Shown piece by piece: positions 51,169 through 59,739 of a DNA stretch of 64,000 bases. The first letter of the stretch is position 1. Each line of letters begins with the position of its first letter. This DNA is from Palsa-506 sp963836355 (GTDB lineage: Bacteria; Actinomycetota; Actinomycetes; Streptosporangiales; Streptosporangiaceae): assembly GCA_963836355.1 (NCBI GenBank), contig CAWIJO010000007.1, positions 310,001-374,000 on the forward strand. The letters run 5' to 3'. The notes under the pieces are model-generated. The model was not told where the DNA came from. It worked only from the letters and a program-made list of their open reading frames with translations, and did no database searches. Both the position numbers and the translations under genes were made by a program.

Positions 51169-51563
51169 CCATCGAGCGGGTGAACCCGCCGGGACTGGCC
51201 AGGCCATCCGGCTTTGCGCATGCCGTCGTGGCAACCGGCAGCCGGGTGATATTCCTGGCCGGCCAGACGGCGATCGACGCCACCGGCGCCGTCGTCGGCG
51301 ACACTGTGGCGACTCAGTTCACCCTCGCGCTGGCCAACCTGCTGGCGGCGCTGCGCGCCGCAGGTGGCTCGGCCGAGCATCTGGCCAGCCTCACCATCTA
51401 CGCCGTCGACCTCGCCGACTACCGGGCGCACAGCCGGGAGATCGGCGAGGCATGGCGGCGGCTTGCCGGGCGGGAGTACCCGGCCATGGCGGCCATCGGC
51501 GTCGTCGCGCTCTGGGATCGCGCGGCGCTCGTTGAGATCCAGGGTTACGCAGTCGTCCCCTGA
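51165..51563 (+). CDS. RidA family enamine/imine deaminase
   Basis: 132 residues of the YjgF/YER057c/UK114 fold: FAHAVVATGSRVIFLAGQTAID, VATQFTLALANLLAALRAAGGSAEHLASLTIYA, and AMAAIGVVALWDRAALVEIQGYAVV. The GTG at 51165 overlaps the preceding TGA by 4 bases (GTGA), so translation is coupled to the fusion enzyme. RidA members hydrolyse enamines/imines; an amino-cyclohexene-carboxyl-CoA product from a 2-aminobenzoyl-CoA route would be a fitting substrate (inference). The Arg of the active site usual in RidA (in the R-x-x-V region) reads ALW-DR-AALVE here, so the subgroup may differ. Confidence 0.88.
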   Translation: MTIERVNPPGLARPSGFAHAVVATGSRVIFLAGQTAIDATGAVVGDTVATQFTLALANLLAALRAAGGSAEHLASLTIYAVDLADYRAHSREIGEAWRRLAGREYPAMAAIGVVALWDRAALVEIQGYAVVP

Positions 51564-51603
51564 ACTCGCCCGGGAGAGAGCAGTCACCCCGGCGGCTGGC
51601 TCT

Positions 51604-52366
51604 TCAGGCCCACCGCAGCCAGATGACTCCGTCCCGCGGCTCGCGGACCGCGGTCGCCAGCCCATGGCCGCTGTGCTTCAGGCTTTCTAGCGGCGGTTCC
51701 TGCCAGCGATCGCCGAATCGACCGCGCACCTCCCGCGGCTCGGTCAGCGCCTCTTCGGCGACAGCGCGGGCCCGCTCGGCGAACTCGCTGGCTTCCGCCC
51801 GGCTGGCACAGCCGGATCGCCTCGCCGCTAGCAGCATCCGGTTCGAGCAGGTCAAGGCTCGGGCCGCCGGGCCAGATCACTGCCCGCTGCCGGGATCCGC
51901 GGCTAAGCGGAACTCGGCCTCGCGCGCGCCCAGGTACCACTCGCGCGCGCCCAGGTACCAGGCGCGGCGCGCGCGGGCGACGAGCGCGTTCGGGCTGCCC
52001 AGGTGCGAGAACGACGCGACCGGGGCGAGAGAGTTGGCGTCCAGCGCAATGGCCGTCGGCCCGGCGTCGTCCCACGGCGTCGTCCACGGCGTCGTCCACG
52101 GCGTCGTCCACGGCGTCGTCCACGGTCCAGACGAGCTGTTCGGACACGGCCACCAGCCGCAGGCTGCGGCTGACCGCAGTCAGTTCCGCCGCGCCCGACG
52201 GCGATATCGCGGCAATCCGGCCGTCTCCCGGCGGCCCGATCACGAAGACGCCGGCCGGGCCCGCGCCAATCGCCGACGGCCGGAACGGCAAGCCGGCCTG
52301 CCGGAGCTCGCGGCTGTCCGGATCTACCCGGAAGAGCAGGCTGCGGCCGGGCAGGGCTAGCCACAC
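51604..52366 (-). pseudogene. Broken beta-propeller-type protein with several frameshifts
   Basis: Three frames each carry parts of one protein. From the GTG at 52366: WLALPGRSLLFRVDPDSREL and GVFVIGPPGDGRIAAISPSG, typical YVTN/NHL-like propeller blades, up to QLVWTVDDA. An extra base inside a 12-bp repeat (52071-52073) shifts reading into LDANSLAPVASFSHLGSPNAL, which meets a TGA at 51877-51879. Beyond it, the same frame gives EASEFAERARAVAEEALTEP and GRFGDRWQEPPLESL to a TGA at 51604. It resembles a decayed cytoplasmic propeller. Exact family and original start are unknown. Confidence 0.5.
52066..52126 (-). repeat. 12-bp tandem repeat with a one-base slip
   Basis: GTCGTCCACGGC is repeated at 52079-52090, 52091-52102 and 52103-52114, with a variant at 52115-52126. 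The leftmost copy, 52066-52078, is 13 bases long because of an extra C. The extra base shifts the reading frame of the gene it lies in. Confidence 0.9.
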
Positions 52367-52553
52367 AGCTTCGTCGCTGACCGCGATCGCGGCCGGTCCT
52401 GGCTGCCGGTCGGGCGATCACGTGCAAGTGAAGCATGTGCAGATAGCCGGGTGCGACGGGGCTTTGTGGCTGTTCCGCAGCCTGGCAGGGCAGGCACGGC
52501 CGAGGCTCGCCGGGGCGGGGCATGCCGGCGCGCACCGGCGGAATCAGGCGGAA

Positions 52554-53423
52554 TCAGGCGGAATAGCCTGTCACCTTTCGCACGTGCGCGCGGGCTGACC
52601 CGGCCAAGCGGCCGCGCAGCGCGGCGAACGCCGTGGCGGCCCGGGCACCGTGCCAGTCAGCCGGCAGCAACTCGGCGGGCAGGCCCGGATCCAGGTACGG
52701 GAGCCGCCGCCAGGCCGTAAGGGCAAGCACATAGTCGGCGAATTCGGCCTGGCCGTCGCCTGGGCCAGCCCGGCGGCTGCGCCAGCGATCGCGAACCGGC
52801 CCGGACAGATCGAGGAACTCCTGGTACAGGCGCTCCAGCCGATCCAGGTCCCACCAGTGGCCGACCTGCTCGCGCAGGTCACCGAAGGCCAGGTAGTCGG
52901 CCTTGAACAAGTCCACGTAGCCAGCCAGGCCGTATCTGGCCAGCACGTCCGTAGTTTCCCCGGCGAGATGGCCAGGCGCGATCCAGATCCCGGCCGACAC
53001 GGTGCCGAAGCCGAGCCAGCTCAGCCGGGACCGCAAGGCGTGCCGACGGCCCCGTTCCCGTTCCGGCACGCTGAAGACGGCAAGCAGCCAGCCGTCGGCC
53101 AGCCGGGCGCGTGGCCGCTCGAAGATCCTCCGATCGCCCTCGGCCAGGATTTCAGTGCCGTTTTGCGACAGCGCGTAGCCGGCCGCGCCGCAAAGCCGGA
53201 GCGGTTCCAGGATCCCGCGCTGCTTCAGCCGGGAGATCGAGGACCGAACCGCGGCCTGATCCGCCCCGAGGCCGCCCATCAGCTGGATCAGCGAAGCCAC
53301 GCTGAGCCAGCCGCCGGCGCCTTCGGCCTGGTCACGGGCGTAGAGGCCATAGATGGTCACGATCAGCGCCCGGGGCGAGGCCCGCAGCTCGCCTGGCCGT
53401 CGCGTCCCGGTGAATGTCGTCAC
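52554..53423 (-). CDS. PaaX family transcriptional repressor
   Basis: About 290 residues from the GTG at 53423 (a longer frame reaches 53483). The winged-helix start, RASPRALIVTIYGLYARDQ with WLSVASLIQLMGGLGADQAAVRSSISRLKQRGILEP, and the PaaX middle domain (GWLLAVFSVPERERGRRHALRSRLSWLGFGTVSAGIWIAP) are clear, as is the PaaX_C segment. PaaX repressors sense aryl-CoA thioesters such as phenylacetyl-CoA. Near an aryl-CoA oxygenase and ligase, it most likely controls them and responds to the CoA thioester; the target is inferred. It is transcribed away from the oxygenase. Confidence 0.9.
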   Translation of the reverse strand: MTTFTGTRRPGELRASPRALIVTIYGLYARDQAEGAGGWLSVASLIQLMGGLGADQAAVRSSISRLKQRGILEPLRLCGAAGYALSQNGTEILAEGDRRIFERPRARLADGWLLAVFSVPERERGRRHALRSRLSWLGFGTVSAGIWIAPGHLAGETTDVLARYGLAGYVDLFKADYLAFGDLREQVGHWWDLDRLERLYQEFLDLSGPVRDRWRSRRAGPGDGQAEFADYVLALTAWRRLPYLDPGLPAELLPADWHGARAATAFAALRGRLAGSARAHVRKVTGYSA

Positions 53424-53617
53424 GCCAGCAACATAGCCGTGGGCACCGTGATCACCGGCCGGATGGCCCGGGAATCGGATCAACCGGCGGGCCGGCTGGC
53501 GCGATGCCGGCCGGCTGGCCCGAGGCCGCGGCTGGCCCGAGGCCTGCCGGCTGGCCCGATGCCGGTCGGCTGGCGCGAGGCCGTGAATGAGTTGCGCTGC
53601 CGACGGCCAGCCCTACC

Positions 53618-54658
53618 GTGGTGAAAGTGCTGACCCCACCGGACGGCTTGCCCGAGCGCATGCTGGTATCAGTGCTCACCCGTGGATGGCAGGTCGCCGT
53701 CGCCTCGGTCGCCTACCGGGCACTCGGCTTCGGTAGTCATCACTGGGAGGTCATCGACGCCGCAGGCACTCGGTGGTTCGCCACCGCCGATGAGCTTGTG
53801 ACCAAGCAGCACTCATCGGGCGAGTCGCTGAGCGCGGCGTTCGGCCGATTGCGTGCGTCCCTGGCCGCCGCCAGAGATCTTCGGGACTGCGGCGCCGCGT
53901 TCGTCGTGGCGCCTGTCCCGACGCTCGACGGCGAGCCGTTGGTGCGGGCAAATGAACAGTTCGCAGTAGCGCTCTACCCCTTCGCTAAATGTCTGGGCCT
54001 TGCTTGGGGCGAGTTCCCGACACCCGCGCACCAATGCGCTGTGCTTGACCTCATCGTCGCTGTGCATGCTGCTCCGGCTACGGCCCGCCGACATGCCCTG
54101 GCCGATGATTTCGTGGTTCCGCATCGGGACGAACTGGAGGCGACCCTCTTGGCCGGCTGGCTTGGCCAGCTTGGCCAGCTTGGCCAGCTTGGCCGGCGAG
54201 ATCGGCAAGGAGTGCGGTCCGTACGCTCGTCCTGTCGCGCTCCTGCTAGCCGAACATGCTGGCGCGGTCCGGCGGCTGCTCGCTCGATACGACGGCCTTG
54301 TTGCGCAGACACGATCCCGGCACGCTGGAACGGTCCTGACGCACGGGGAACCGCACCCTGGCAACACGATGCTGACCCAGCCGGCTGGCTGCTCATCGAC
54401 TGGGATACCGCACTGATCGCGCCCCCGGAACGTGATCCGTGGAGTCTCGATCCAGGAGACGGCTCCATCCTTGGCGCGTACGCCGATGCGACGGGCGTGA
54501 CGCCTCTGCCGTCGATTCTCGAGCTCTACCGCATCAGGTGGGACCTCGCCGACATGGCCGGCTGCGTCAGCCGCTTCCGCCAGGCTCATGCGGGAAGTCG
54601 CGATGACGATATGTCCTGCGAGGTCTTGCGATCTCTTGTCGAACGCATAGACGCCTGA
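53618..54658 (+). pseudogene. Aminoglycoside/choline-type phosphotransferase with two compensating frameshifts
   Basis: Frame 1 carries MLVSVLTRGWQVAVASVAYRALGFGSHHWEV and the kinase N-lobe. After an extra base near 54158, at the edge of a 9-bp repeat (CTTGGCCAG, 54161-54187), the real sequence is in another frame with GEIGKECGPYARPVALLLAEH and the catalytic loop LTHGEPHPGNTML. Near 54375 a missing base restores frame 1, giving AGWLLIDWDTALIAPPERD with the metal-binding Asp (DFG equivalent DWD). The whole is an APH-fold kinase of about 345 residues if repaired. Substrate is unknown; antibiotic resistance should not be assumed. Confidence 0.72.
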
Positions 54659-55039
54659 GGCTCCGCTGGAAGGTGGCCGCTGAGCGTGCCCGGCGTCGCC
54701 CGGCGGCTGGAAGCTGCACAGGCTCCGGATGCCCGGGATGCCCGGGATGCCCGGGATGCCCGGATGCGAGCTAGTCGGGCAGCTATGAAGACGAGGCAGC
54801 CGTGCTGCGCTCGTCCGTGGTGATCATGCTGTGGATGGCCGCGGACGGCCGCTGAGCACGCCTGGCCCGCGGACGGTCATGATCGCGCCTGGCCTACGGA
54901 CGGCCGCGAGTCTTTCAGAAATATTTCGAATGATCGGTCGATCAGGATCCTGTTTTGTCAGTACCCCTCGATACGGTGATCTAAGAAAGCAGCCAGGGCC
55001 ATCGCCCCGGATCACAGCCACGGCGAAGGAGGTGACCCG
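54659..55039. other. Gap upstream of the DUF222/HNH gene, with 9-bp repeat
   Basis: The unit GGATGCCCG occurs four times exactly at 54727-54762. The part 54910-54985 is AT-rich and holds the palindrome GAAATATTTC (54918-54927), GATCGGTCGATC-type words and a weak promoter candidate (TTGTCA at 54955-54960, -10 near 54980). No gene is supported in it. Confidence 0.5.
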
Positions 55040-57436
55040 ATGCCAGAGCCGGAACCCGGGCAGATACCCGGGCAGGTGCCTGAGCGACTGAGCGGCGCGG
55101 GTGCCCCGCAGGGCCTGGCCTGGTCCTGGGAACTGGATCTCGCTGCGCTGCTGGATGGCATCGCCGCCGCCGGGCTCGGCGAGCCCGGTGACCCGCACGA
55201 CTTAACCGGCCCCGCCGATGCGGAGGAGGGGGAGCCGGTCCCGGCCGGAATGCTGGCCGGGCGGGTCGCCGAGCACCTGGCGCCGGGCCCGGATCTGGCC
55301 GGGTGGCTGTCCCAGGCCCCGATAGCCGAGCTTAGTGATCTCGACCTGGCGGCGTCGGTGGGGTCGTGGCGGCGGCTGGCGTCCTGGGCGCAGGCCCGGG
55401 AGCTGGCCGCGGTCGCGCAGATCGCGTCGCGGACTGCGGCCCGGGACAAGGACATCGGCGTCGCCGCCGATGGCCGCCCGGCGCGGGTGCCGGCGTCCGC
55501 GGCCGCGGAGGTGGCGCTGGAACTGGCCATGTCCCGGTACGCCGCCGCCGGCTGGGCCGATCTCGCGGTTGATCTGGCCTGGCGGCTGGCCGCCACCGGG
55601 ACGGCGCTGGCCGCCGGGGAGATTGACGTGTACCGGGCCCGACTGATCGCCGAGGCCACCGCCGTGCTCGATGAGGACGCCGCCCGGGCGGTGGAAGAAC
55701 GAGTGCTGCCCGGGGCCGGGCGGCAGACATCCGGGATGCTCCGCGCCGCGCTGCGCCGCGCCGTCATCACCGCCGATCCCGGCGGGGCCGAGCGGCGCCG
55801 CGAGCAGGCCGAGCGGCAGGCGAAGGTTGTCTTGTACCCCGATCAGGACGGCACCGCGGCGCTGGCCGGGCAGCACCTGCCCTCCATCCACGCCGCCGCC
55901 GCGATGACGCTGATCAAGGCGCAAGCCCGCGCGATGAAGGCGGCCGGCGCCCCCGGCCCCCTCGACCTGCTGTGCGCCCAGGTATACCTCGGCCGCCTGC
56001 TCGGCACCCTGCCCCCCATCCCGCCCGCCCAAGGCGCACCCCCCGACAACCCGCCCGACCCCTGCGACCCCCCCGGCGACCCCTGCGACCCCGGCCCCGG
56101 CGATCCGGAGGGCGGCGGTCCCGGTGACCCCTGCGACGATGACCCTTGCGGGCCCTGTGACCCCGGCTCCGGCGGCCCCCGCGGACCCGGCGGCGACAGC
56201 CCTGCCGATCCTGGCGGCCGCGGCGGCGGTCCCGGCGGCCCGGGCGGCGGCGGTCCTGGCGCCGGCGGTCCGGGCGGGGTTCCGCCTGGCCGGCCGCGCC
56301 GCCGCGAGCCGGGCAACGACGGTCCCGGCGATAACGGCCCGGGCCGCTCAGGTGACGGCCGCCCGGGTGGCGGGGTGCCGCCGCCCGGGGATGCGGATGC
56401 CCCGCGCGAGGAGGAGGACTACCCCTGCCCCGAGGCGCCGCCCGGCGCAGGCGGGTACCTCGATGACGATGACGACTGGCCAGCCAGCGGCCCGGCGCCG
56501 CGGTGGCCCGGGCTGCCCGTGATCGCGCCCGCGCTGCCCCGCCCGGCCGGCGGGCGGCCGGCTCCCGGGCTGCTGGACCTGTCGCTGCCCTGGGAAACAC
56601 TGGCCGGGGCCAGCCCCGCGCCCGGGCACCTCGGCCGGATCGGGCCCGTCACCGCCACCCAGGCCCGCGCCCTCGCCGGATGCGCCGCCCGCGACCCGGC
56701 AACCCAATGGCGGATCATCATCACCGACCCCGCCGGGCACGCCCAGGCCATCACCCGCATCCCCCGCCCCCGCCAGCGCGGCCGGCCCCCGCCGGACAGC
56801 CCGGCCAGCGGCACCACCGGCGGCACCACCGGCAGCACCAGCCAGCAGCCGGGCACCGCCGCCGGGGGCGGCCTGGTCTCCCGGGTCACCCTCACCATCC
56901 CCGAAAACCTGCTGACCCCGGGAGCCCCGACCCCGGGAGCCCCGACCCCGGGAGCCCCGACCCCGGGAGCCCCGATCCCGGCAGCCCCGCCGGCCCGGCC
57001 GCCCCCGGCAAAGTCATCGGCCGGCCCGGACCGGCCGGGCGGGATCCTTTCCCGCGCGCTGAACGCCGCCACCGCCGCGGCAGCCCGCGCCCATGCGACA
57101 GCGCTAGCCGACGCCGCAGCTGGCGGCTGCGCCCACGCAGCCGCCAGCCCCGGCTACCGGCCGCCGCCCCGGCTCCGCGACCACATCACCGCCCGCGACC
57201 TCACCTGCCGGTCCCCGGTCTGCCGCCAGCCAGCCTGGCGCGGCGAACTCGACCACACCATCCCCTGGAACCAAGGCCCGACCTGCGCCTGCAACCTCGG
57301 CGGCATATGCAAAGCCGACCACCTCCTCAAGCACCACCCCGGCTGGCAACTCGCCCAGACCACCCCCGGCACCTTCACCTGGACCACCCCATCCGGCCGC
57401 ACCTTCACCACCACCCCCGACACCCACCCGCTCTAA
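55040..57436 (+). CDS. DUF222 and HNH endonuclease protein (13E12 repeat family)
   Basis: 798 residues; the ATG follows an excellent Shine-Dalgarno, AAGGAGGTGA. Residues 1-320 are DUF222 (LAASVGSWRRLASWAQARELAAVAQIA, ALRRAVITADPGGAERRREQAERQAKV). A linker of about 250 residues is Gly/Pro/Asp-rich with Cys pairs (DPCDDDPCGPCDP). The C-terminal HNH site is intact: CRSPVCRQPAWRGELDHTIPW, then CKADHLLKHHPGW, with zinc-type Cys pairs. This family forms dispersed copies in actinobacterial genomes (13E12 repeats) and carries site-specific nuclease activity by inference. It is about twice the usual family length because of the linker. It adjoins a transposon remnant. Confidence 0.92.
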   Translation: MPEPEPGQIPGQVPERLSGAGAPQGLAWSWELDLAALLDGIAAAGLGEPGDPHDLTGPADAEEGEPVPAGMLAGRVAEHLAPGPDLAGWLSQAPIAELSDLDLAASVGSWRRLASWAQARELAAVAQIASRTAARDKDIGVAADGRPARVPASAAAEVALELAMSRYAAAGWADLAVDLAWRLAATGTALAAGEIDVYRARLIAEATAVLDEDAARAVEERVLPGAGRQTSGMLRAALRRAVITADPGGAERRREQAERQAKVVLYPDQDGTAALAGQHLPSIHAAAAMTLIKAQARAMKAAGAPGPLDLLCAQVYLGRLLGTLPPIPPAQGAPPDNPPDPCDPPGDPCDPGPGDPEGGGPGDPCDDDPCGPCDPGSGGPRGPGGDSPADPGGRGGGPGGPGGGGPGAGGPGGVPPGRPRRREPGNDGPGDNGPGRSGDGRPGGGVPPPGDADAPREEEDYPCPEAPPGAGGYLDDDDDWPASGPAPRWPGLPVIAPALPRPAGGRPAPGLLDLSLPWETLAGASPAPGHLGRIGPVTATQARALAGCAARDPATQWRIIITDPAGHAQAITRIPRPRQRGRPPPDSPASGTTGGTTGSTSQQPGTAAGGGLVSRVTLTIPENLLTPGAPTPGAPTPGAPTPGAPIPAAPPARPPPAKSSAGPDRPGGILSRALNAATAAAARAHATALADAAAGGCAHAAASPGYRPPPRLRDHITARDLTCRSPVCRQPAWRGELDHTIPWNQGPTCACNLGGICKADHLLKHHPGWQLAQTTPGTFTWTTPSGRTFTTTPDTHPL
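56915..56974 (+). repeat. 15-bp in-frame repeat in the DUF222/HNH gene
   Basis: ACCCCGGGAGCCCCG is repeated exactly four times (56915-56974) and once more with changes. It encodes TPGAP units in the linker before the HNH domain. Confidence 0.9.
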
Positions 57437-57770
57437 CCAGCGGCCGCGAAGCACGGTGCGTCGGCAGAACATCCGAGGCCAAGGTGGCGGGCAGTGTGCT
57501 GGGCGATGCGGTGGTGGCGGTCGCCGCGGCGGCGGCCGCGGCCCGTGGCCGCTGGCCGGGGATGGTCACGGTGGCGGGGTGGGAGCTGGCGTCGTGCTCA
57601 CGCTGGGGTCGCTGCTGTCACCGGTGGTCTGTTTCGCCCGGGTCGGTGACGGCCTGGTGGCGTCTGCCCTGGCCTGACGGTTCAACGCGAGTTCGCCTCT
57701 GCCCGGGGACGGCGCCTTCTTGTCACTCTCGGTGAGCCCGCGAGGGCGGGCGCGAGAGAAGGGACAAGGC
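57437..57770. other. Gap between the HNH gene and the transposase remnant
   Basis: About 330 bases. Short frames are Gly/Arg-rich without domains. GCCCGCGAGGGCGGGC at about 57738-57753 forms a short hairpin just before the transposase start. The left end of the transposon is probably in this gap, but no terminal inverted repeat could be defined. Confidence 0.4.
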
Positions 57771-59032
57771 GTGACGACTCTGGACGAGGCGGATAAGAAG
57801 GCGAGGCTGGAGCGGGCCCGGGAGGCGGGCCTGTTCCGGTACTCGCTAGTGCAGGAGCTCGCCGAGGCGGGCATCACCGCGGCGGAGCGGGGGCGGCGGG
57901 CCAGGGAGCTGGCCGGCGATGCCCACCAGGGCCCTGGAGGGCAGCTGATGACAGTGTCGCGGGGGACGCTGGACCGCTGGCGGCGGGTTTACGAGGCCGG
58001 CGGGTTCGACGCGCTGGTGCCCAGCCCGCGGCAGTGCCAGCCGCGGACCCCCGGTGAGGTGCTGGCGCTGGCGGAGGCGCTGAAGCGGGAGAAGCCGGCC
58101 CGGACCGCCGCCCAGGTCCGGCGGATCCTGCAGCTGACCGCGGGCTGGGCACCGTCGGACCGGACCTGCAGCGGCTGTTCGGGCGGCTGGAACTGAACGC
58201 CCCGCCCCCGGGCGAGGAAGGCGACCGGGCTTTCGGCCGGTTCGAGTGCACGAGGCCGAACGAGATGTGGACCGGCGACACCCTCCACGGCCCGGTCATC
58301 GCGGGCGGCAAGTGCTACCTGTTCGCGTTTATCGATGATCACTCCCGCGCGGTGATGGGCGCCCGGTGGGCCTATCACGACGATGTGGTCCGGATGGCGG
58401 CGGCGTTCCGCCCCGCCCTGCAGCGGCGCGGTGTCCCGCAGTCCATCTATCTGGACAACGGCTCGCCTTTTGTCGACGCGTGGCTGCTGCGCGGCTGCGC
58501 TGTCCTGGGCATCAAGCTGATCCACTCCCGGCCCGGGAAACCAGAGGGAAGAGGCAAGATCGAGCGGTTCTTCCGCACGGTGCGGGACCAGTTCCTCGTC
58601 GAGATCGGCGACGGGGCTGTCATCGCGGACCTGGCCGAGATGAACCGCCTGTTCCAGGCCTGGACCGAGACCGCCTACCACCAGGTGGTCCACTCCGAGA
58701 CCGGCGAAGCGCCCCTCGCCCGCTGGGCCAGGGCCACGCCCGCGGAGCGGGCGGTCCCGGACCCGGGCAGGCTGCGCGAGGCGTTCTTGTGGTCCGAGCG
58801 GCGCCGGGCGTCCAAGACCGCCCTGGTCTCGCTGCACGGCAACTCCTACCAGGTCGACGCCTGGCTCGCCGGGCGGTACCTCGAGCTGATCTTCGACCCG
58901 TTCGACCTGAGCCATGCCGAGGTCCGGGCCGGCGGCAAGCCCGCCGGGACCGCCGTCCCGTTCACGGTCGGCCGGCACCGCCACCCGAAGACCCGTACCG
59001 GTGACGGGCAGGCCCGCACCGAGCCGGCCTGA
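57771..59032 (+). pseudogene. DDE transposase (rve plus Mu-type C-terminal domain), frameshifted
   Basis: The GTG at 57771 starts VTTLDEADKKARLERAREAG, with a helix-turn-helix region (VSRGTLDRWRRVYEAGGFDALVPSPR). At about 58166 one base is missing (GGACCTGCAG for GGACCCTGCAG) and the frame changes to LQRLFGRLELNAPPP, then MWTGDTLHGPV with the first catalytic Asp. The second Asp is in YLDNGSPFV and the Glu in KPEGRGKIERFFRT. The C-terminal beta-barrel (ALVSLHGNSYQVDAWLAGRYLEL) is of Mu/TniA type. After a TGA at 59030 the likely natural ending GLTGINYLAALGDDWD lies in another frame. It resembles TniA-like transposases that need an AAA partner. Confidence 0.8.
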
Positions 59033-59159
59033 CCGGGATCAACTACCTCGCCGCCCTCGGCGACGACTGGGACACCGGGCTGAAGGACCAGGTCAGCTAC
59101 CGGTCCCTCACCGGCGGCGGCCAGCCGGAACAGGAGAAGAAGGAGAAAGGGGCAAGGCC

Positions 59160-59542
59160 ATGAGTGACTCACCGCAGGCGGCCCCGGCCGCCCTCGCCCG
59201 CACCGCCGCCGAAGCGGTCCGCTCCCTGAACCACGCCACCCTCGGCGCCGGCGGGCTGGGCCAGCCGGCCGACGCCTACGACGTCCTCGGCGAGCTGTCC
59301 TGGCCGCTTCCCGGCTCCCGCAGCTGCTGGGCCAGGTCGGCCGCTGGCTGGCCGCGGCGCTGGCCGCCGGGCGGCTCGGCTGCGACGACGGCACCGACCC
59401 CGCCGGCGCGGTCAGCGGCGCCACGCTCTTCCTGTCCGACGCCCGCGGCAGCGCCGCCACCCTCGCCCGCGACCTATCGGAAGCACAGCAGCAACTCGCC
59501 GCTGTCAACGGGAAGCCGTCACGGAAGGACCCGCTCCCATGA
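59160..59542 (+). pseudogene. Small accessory protein of the transposon, frameshifted
   Basis: ATG 59160 follows GGAGAAAGGGG. Frame 1 reads MSDSPQAAPAALARTAAEAVRSLNHATL and DAYDVLGEL. At about 59300 a missing base shifts to SRLPQLLGQVGRWLAAALAAGRLG, then GATLFLSDARGSAATLARDLSEAQQQLAAV, ending PLP and a TGA that overlaps the ATPase start. The repaired product is about 127 residues, helical. Similar small proteins occur in mobile elements of actinomycetes, but I know no function. Confidence 0.55.
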
Positions 59543-59679
59543 TCGACGCCGTCACCGGCCGGTTCGGCCTGACCCGTATGCCGTTCGGCCGGGACCTGCC
59601 CCCCGGCCGGCTCCACCGCCACGCCGACTGCGCCGAGGCCCGCGAATACGGACCCGGGCGACTTGCCCTGGTTCTTTGA
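59539..59679 (+). pseudogene. N-terminal fragment of the TniB/ExeA-type AAA ATPase
   Basis: 46 residues beginning MIDAVTGRFGLTRMPFGRDL and LHRHADCAEA, the start of the ATPase that partners this transposase family. The Walker A region is missing: after about residue 35 it goes out of homology and stops at 59677. Its ATG overlaps the previous stop by 4 bases, so it was once translationally coupled. Confidence 0.7.
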
Positions 59680-59703
59680 CTATCGTCATGAAGACGAAAT
59701 ACT
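59676..59703 (+). promoter_or_regulatory. Promoter of the aryl-CoA ligase gene
   Basis: TTGACT (59676-59681) and AATACT (59698-59703) with a 16-base spacer, in an AT-rich stretch right at the edge of the transposon remnant. TCGTC (59683-59687) and GACGA (59693-59697) form an inverted repeat in the spacer. The ligase therefore probably has its own promoter. Confidence 0.45.
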
Positions 59704-59739
59704 GATAAAGTCCCGTGGCGCCCGAGGAAGGTCGCGGCC

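Larger units (their letters stand above)
57771..59679 (+). mobile_element. Degenerate TniA/Mu-type transposon: transposase, accessory protein, truncated AAA partner
   Basis: A transposase with D-D-E core and Mu-type C-terminal domain, a small accessory gene and the first 46 codons of an AAA partner form a TniA-TniB-like set. All three are damaged: the transposase by at least one frameshift, the accessory gene by one, and the ATPase by truncation at about 59665. The damage indicates an old, immobile copy. Ends were not identified. Confidence 0.7.

Noticed and set aside
53618..54658. An antibiotic resistance gene
   Set aside because: Only the general APH kinase fold is visible, the gene is frameshifted, and nothing indicates an antibiotic substrate.
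55040..57436. DUF222/HNH protein as a CRISPR or homing endonuclease
   Set aside because: No Cas features and no intron or intein context; the DUF222-HNH order is that of the 13E12 repeat family.
58140..58200. Programmed frameshifting in the transposase
   Set aside because: No slippery A/T-rich heptamer or downstream structure was seen, this transposase type is not known to use it, and its neighbours have similar random indels.
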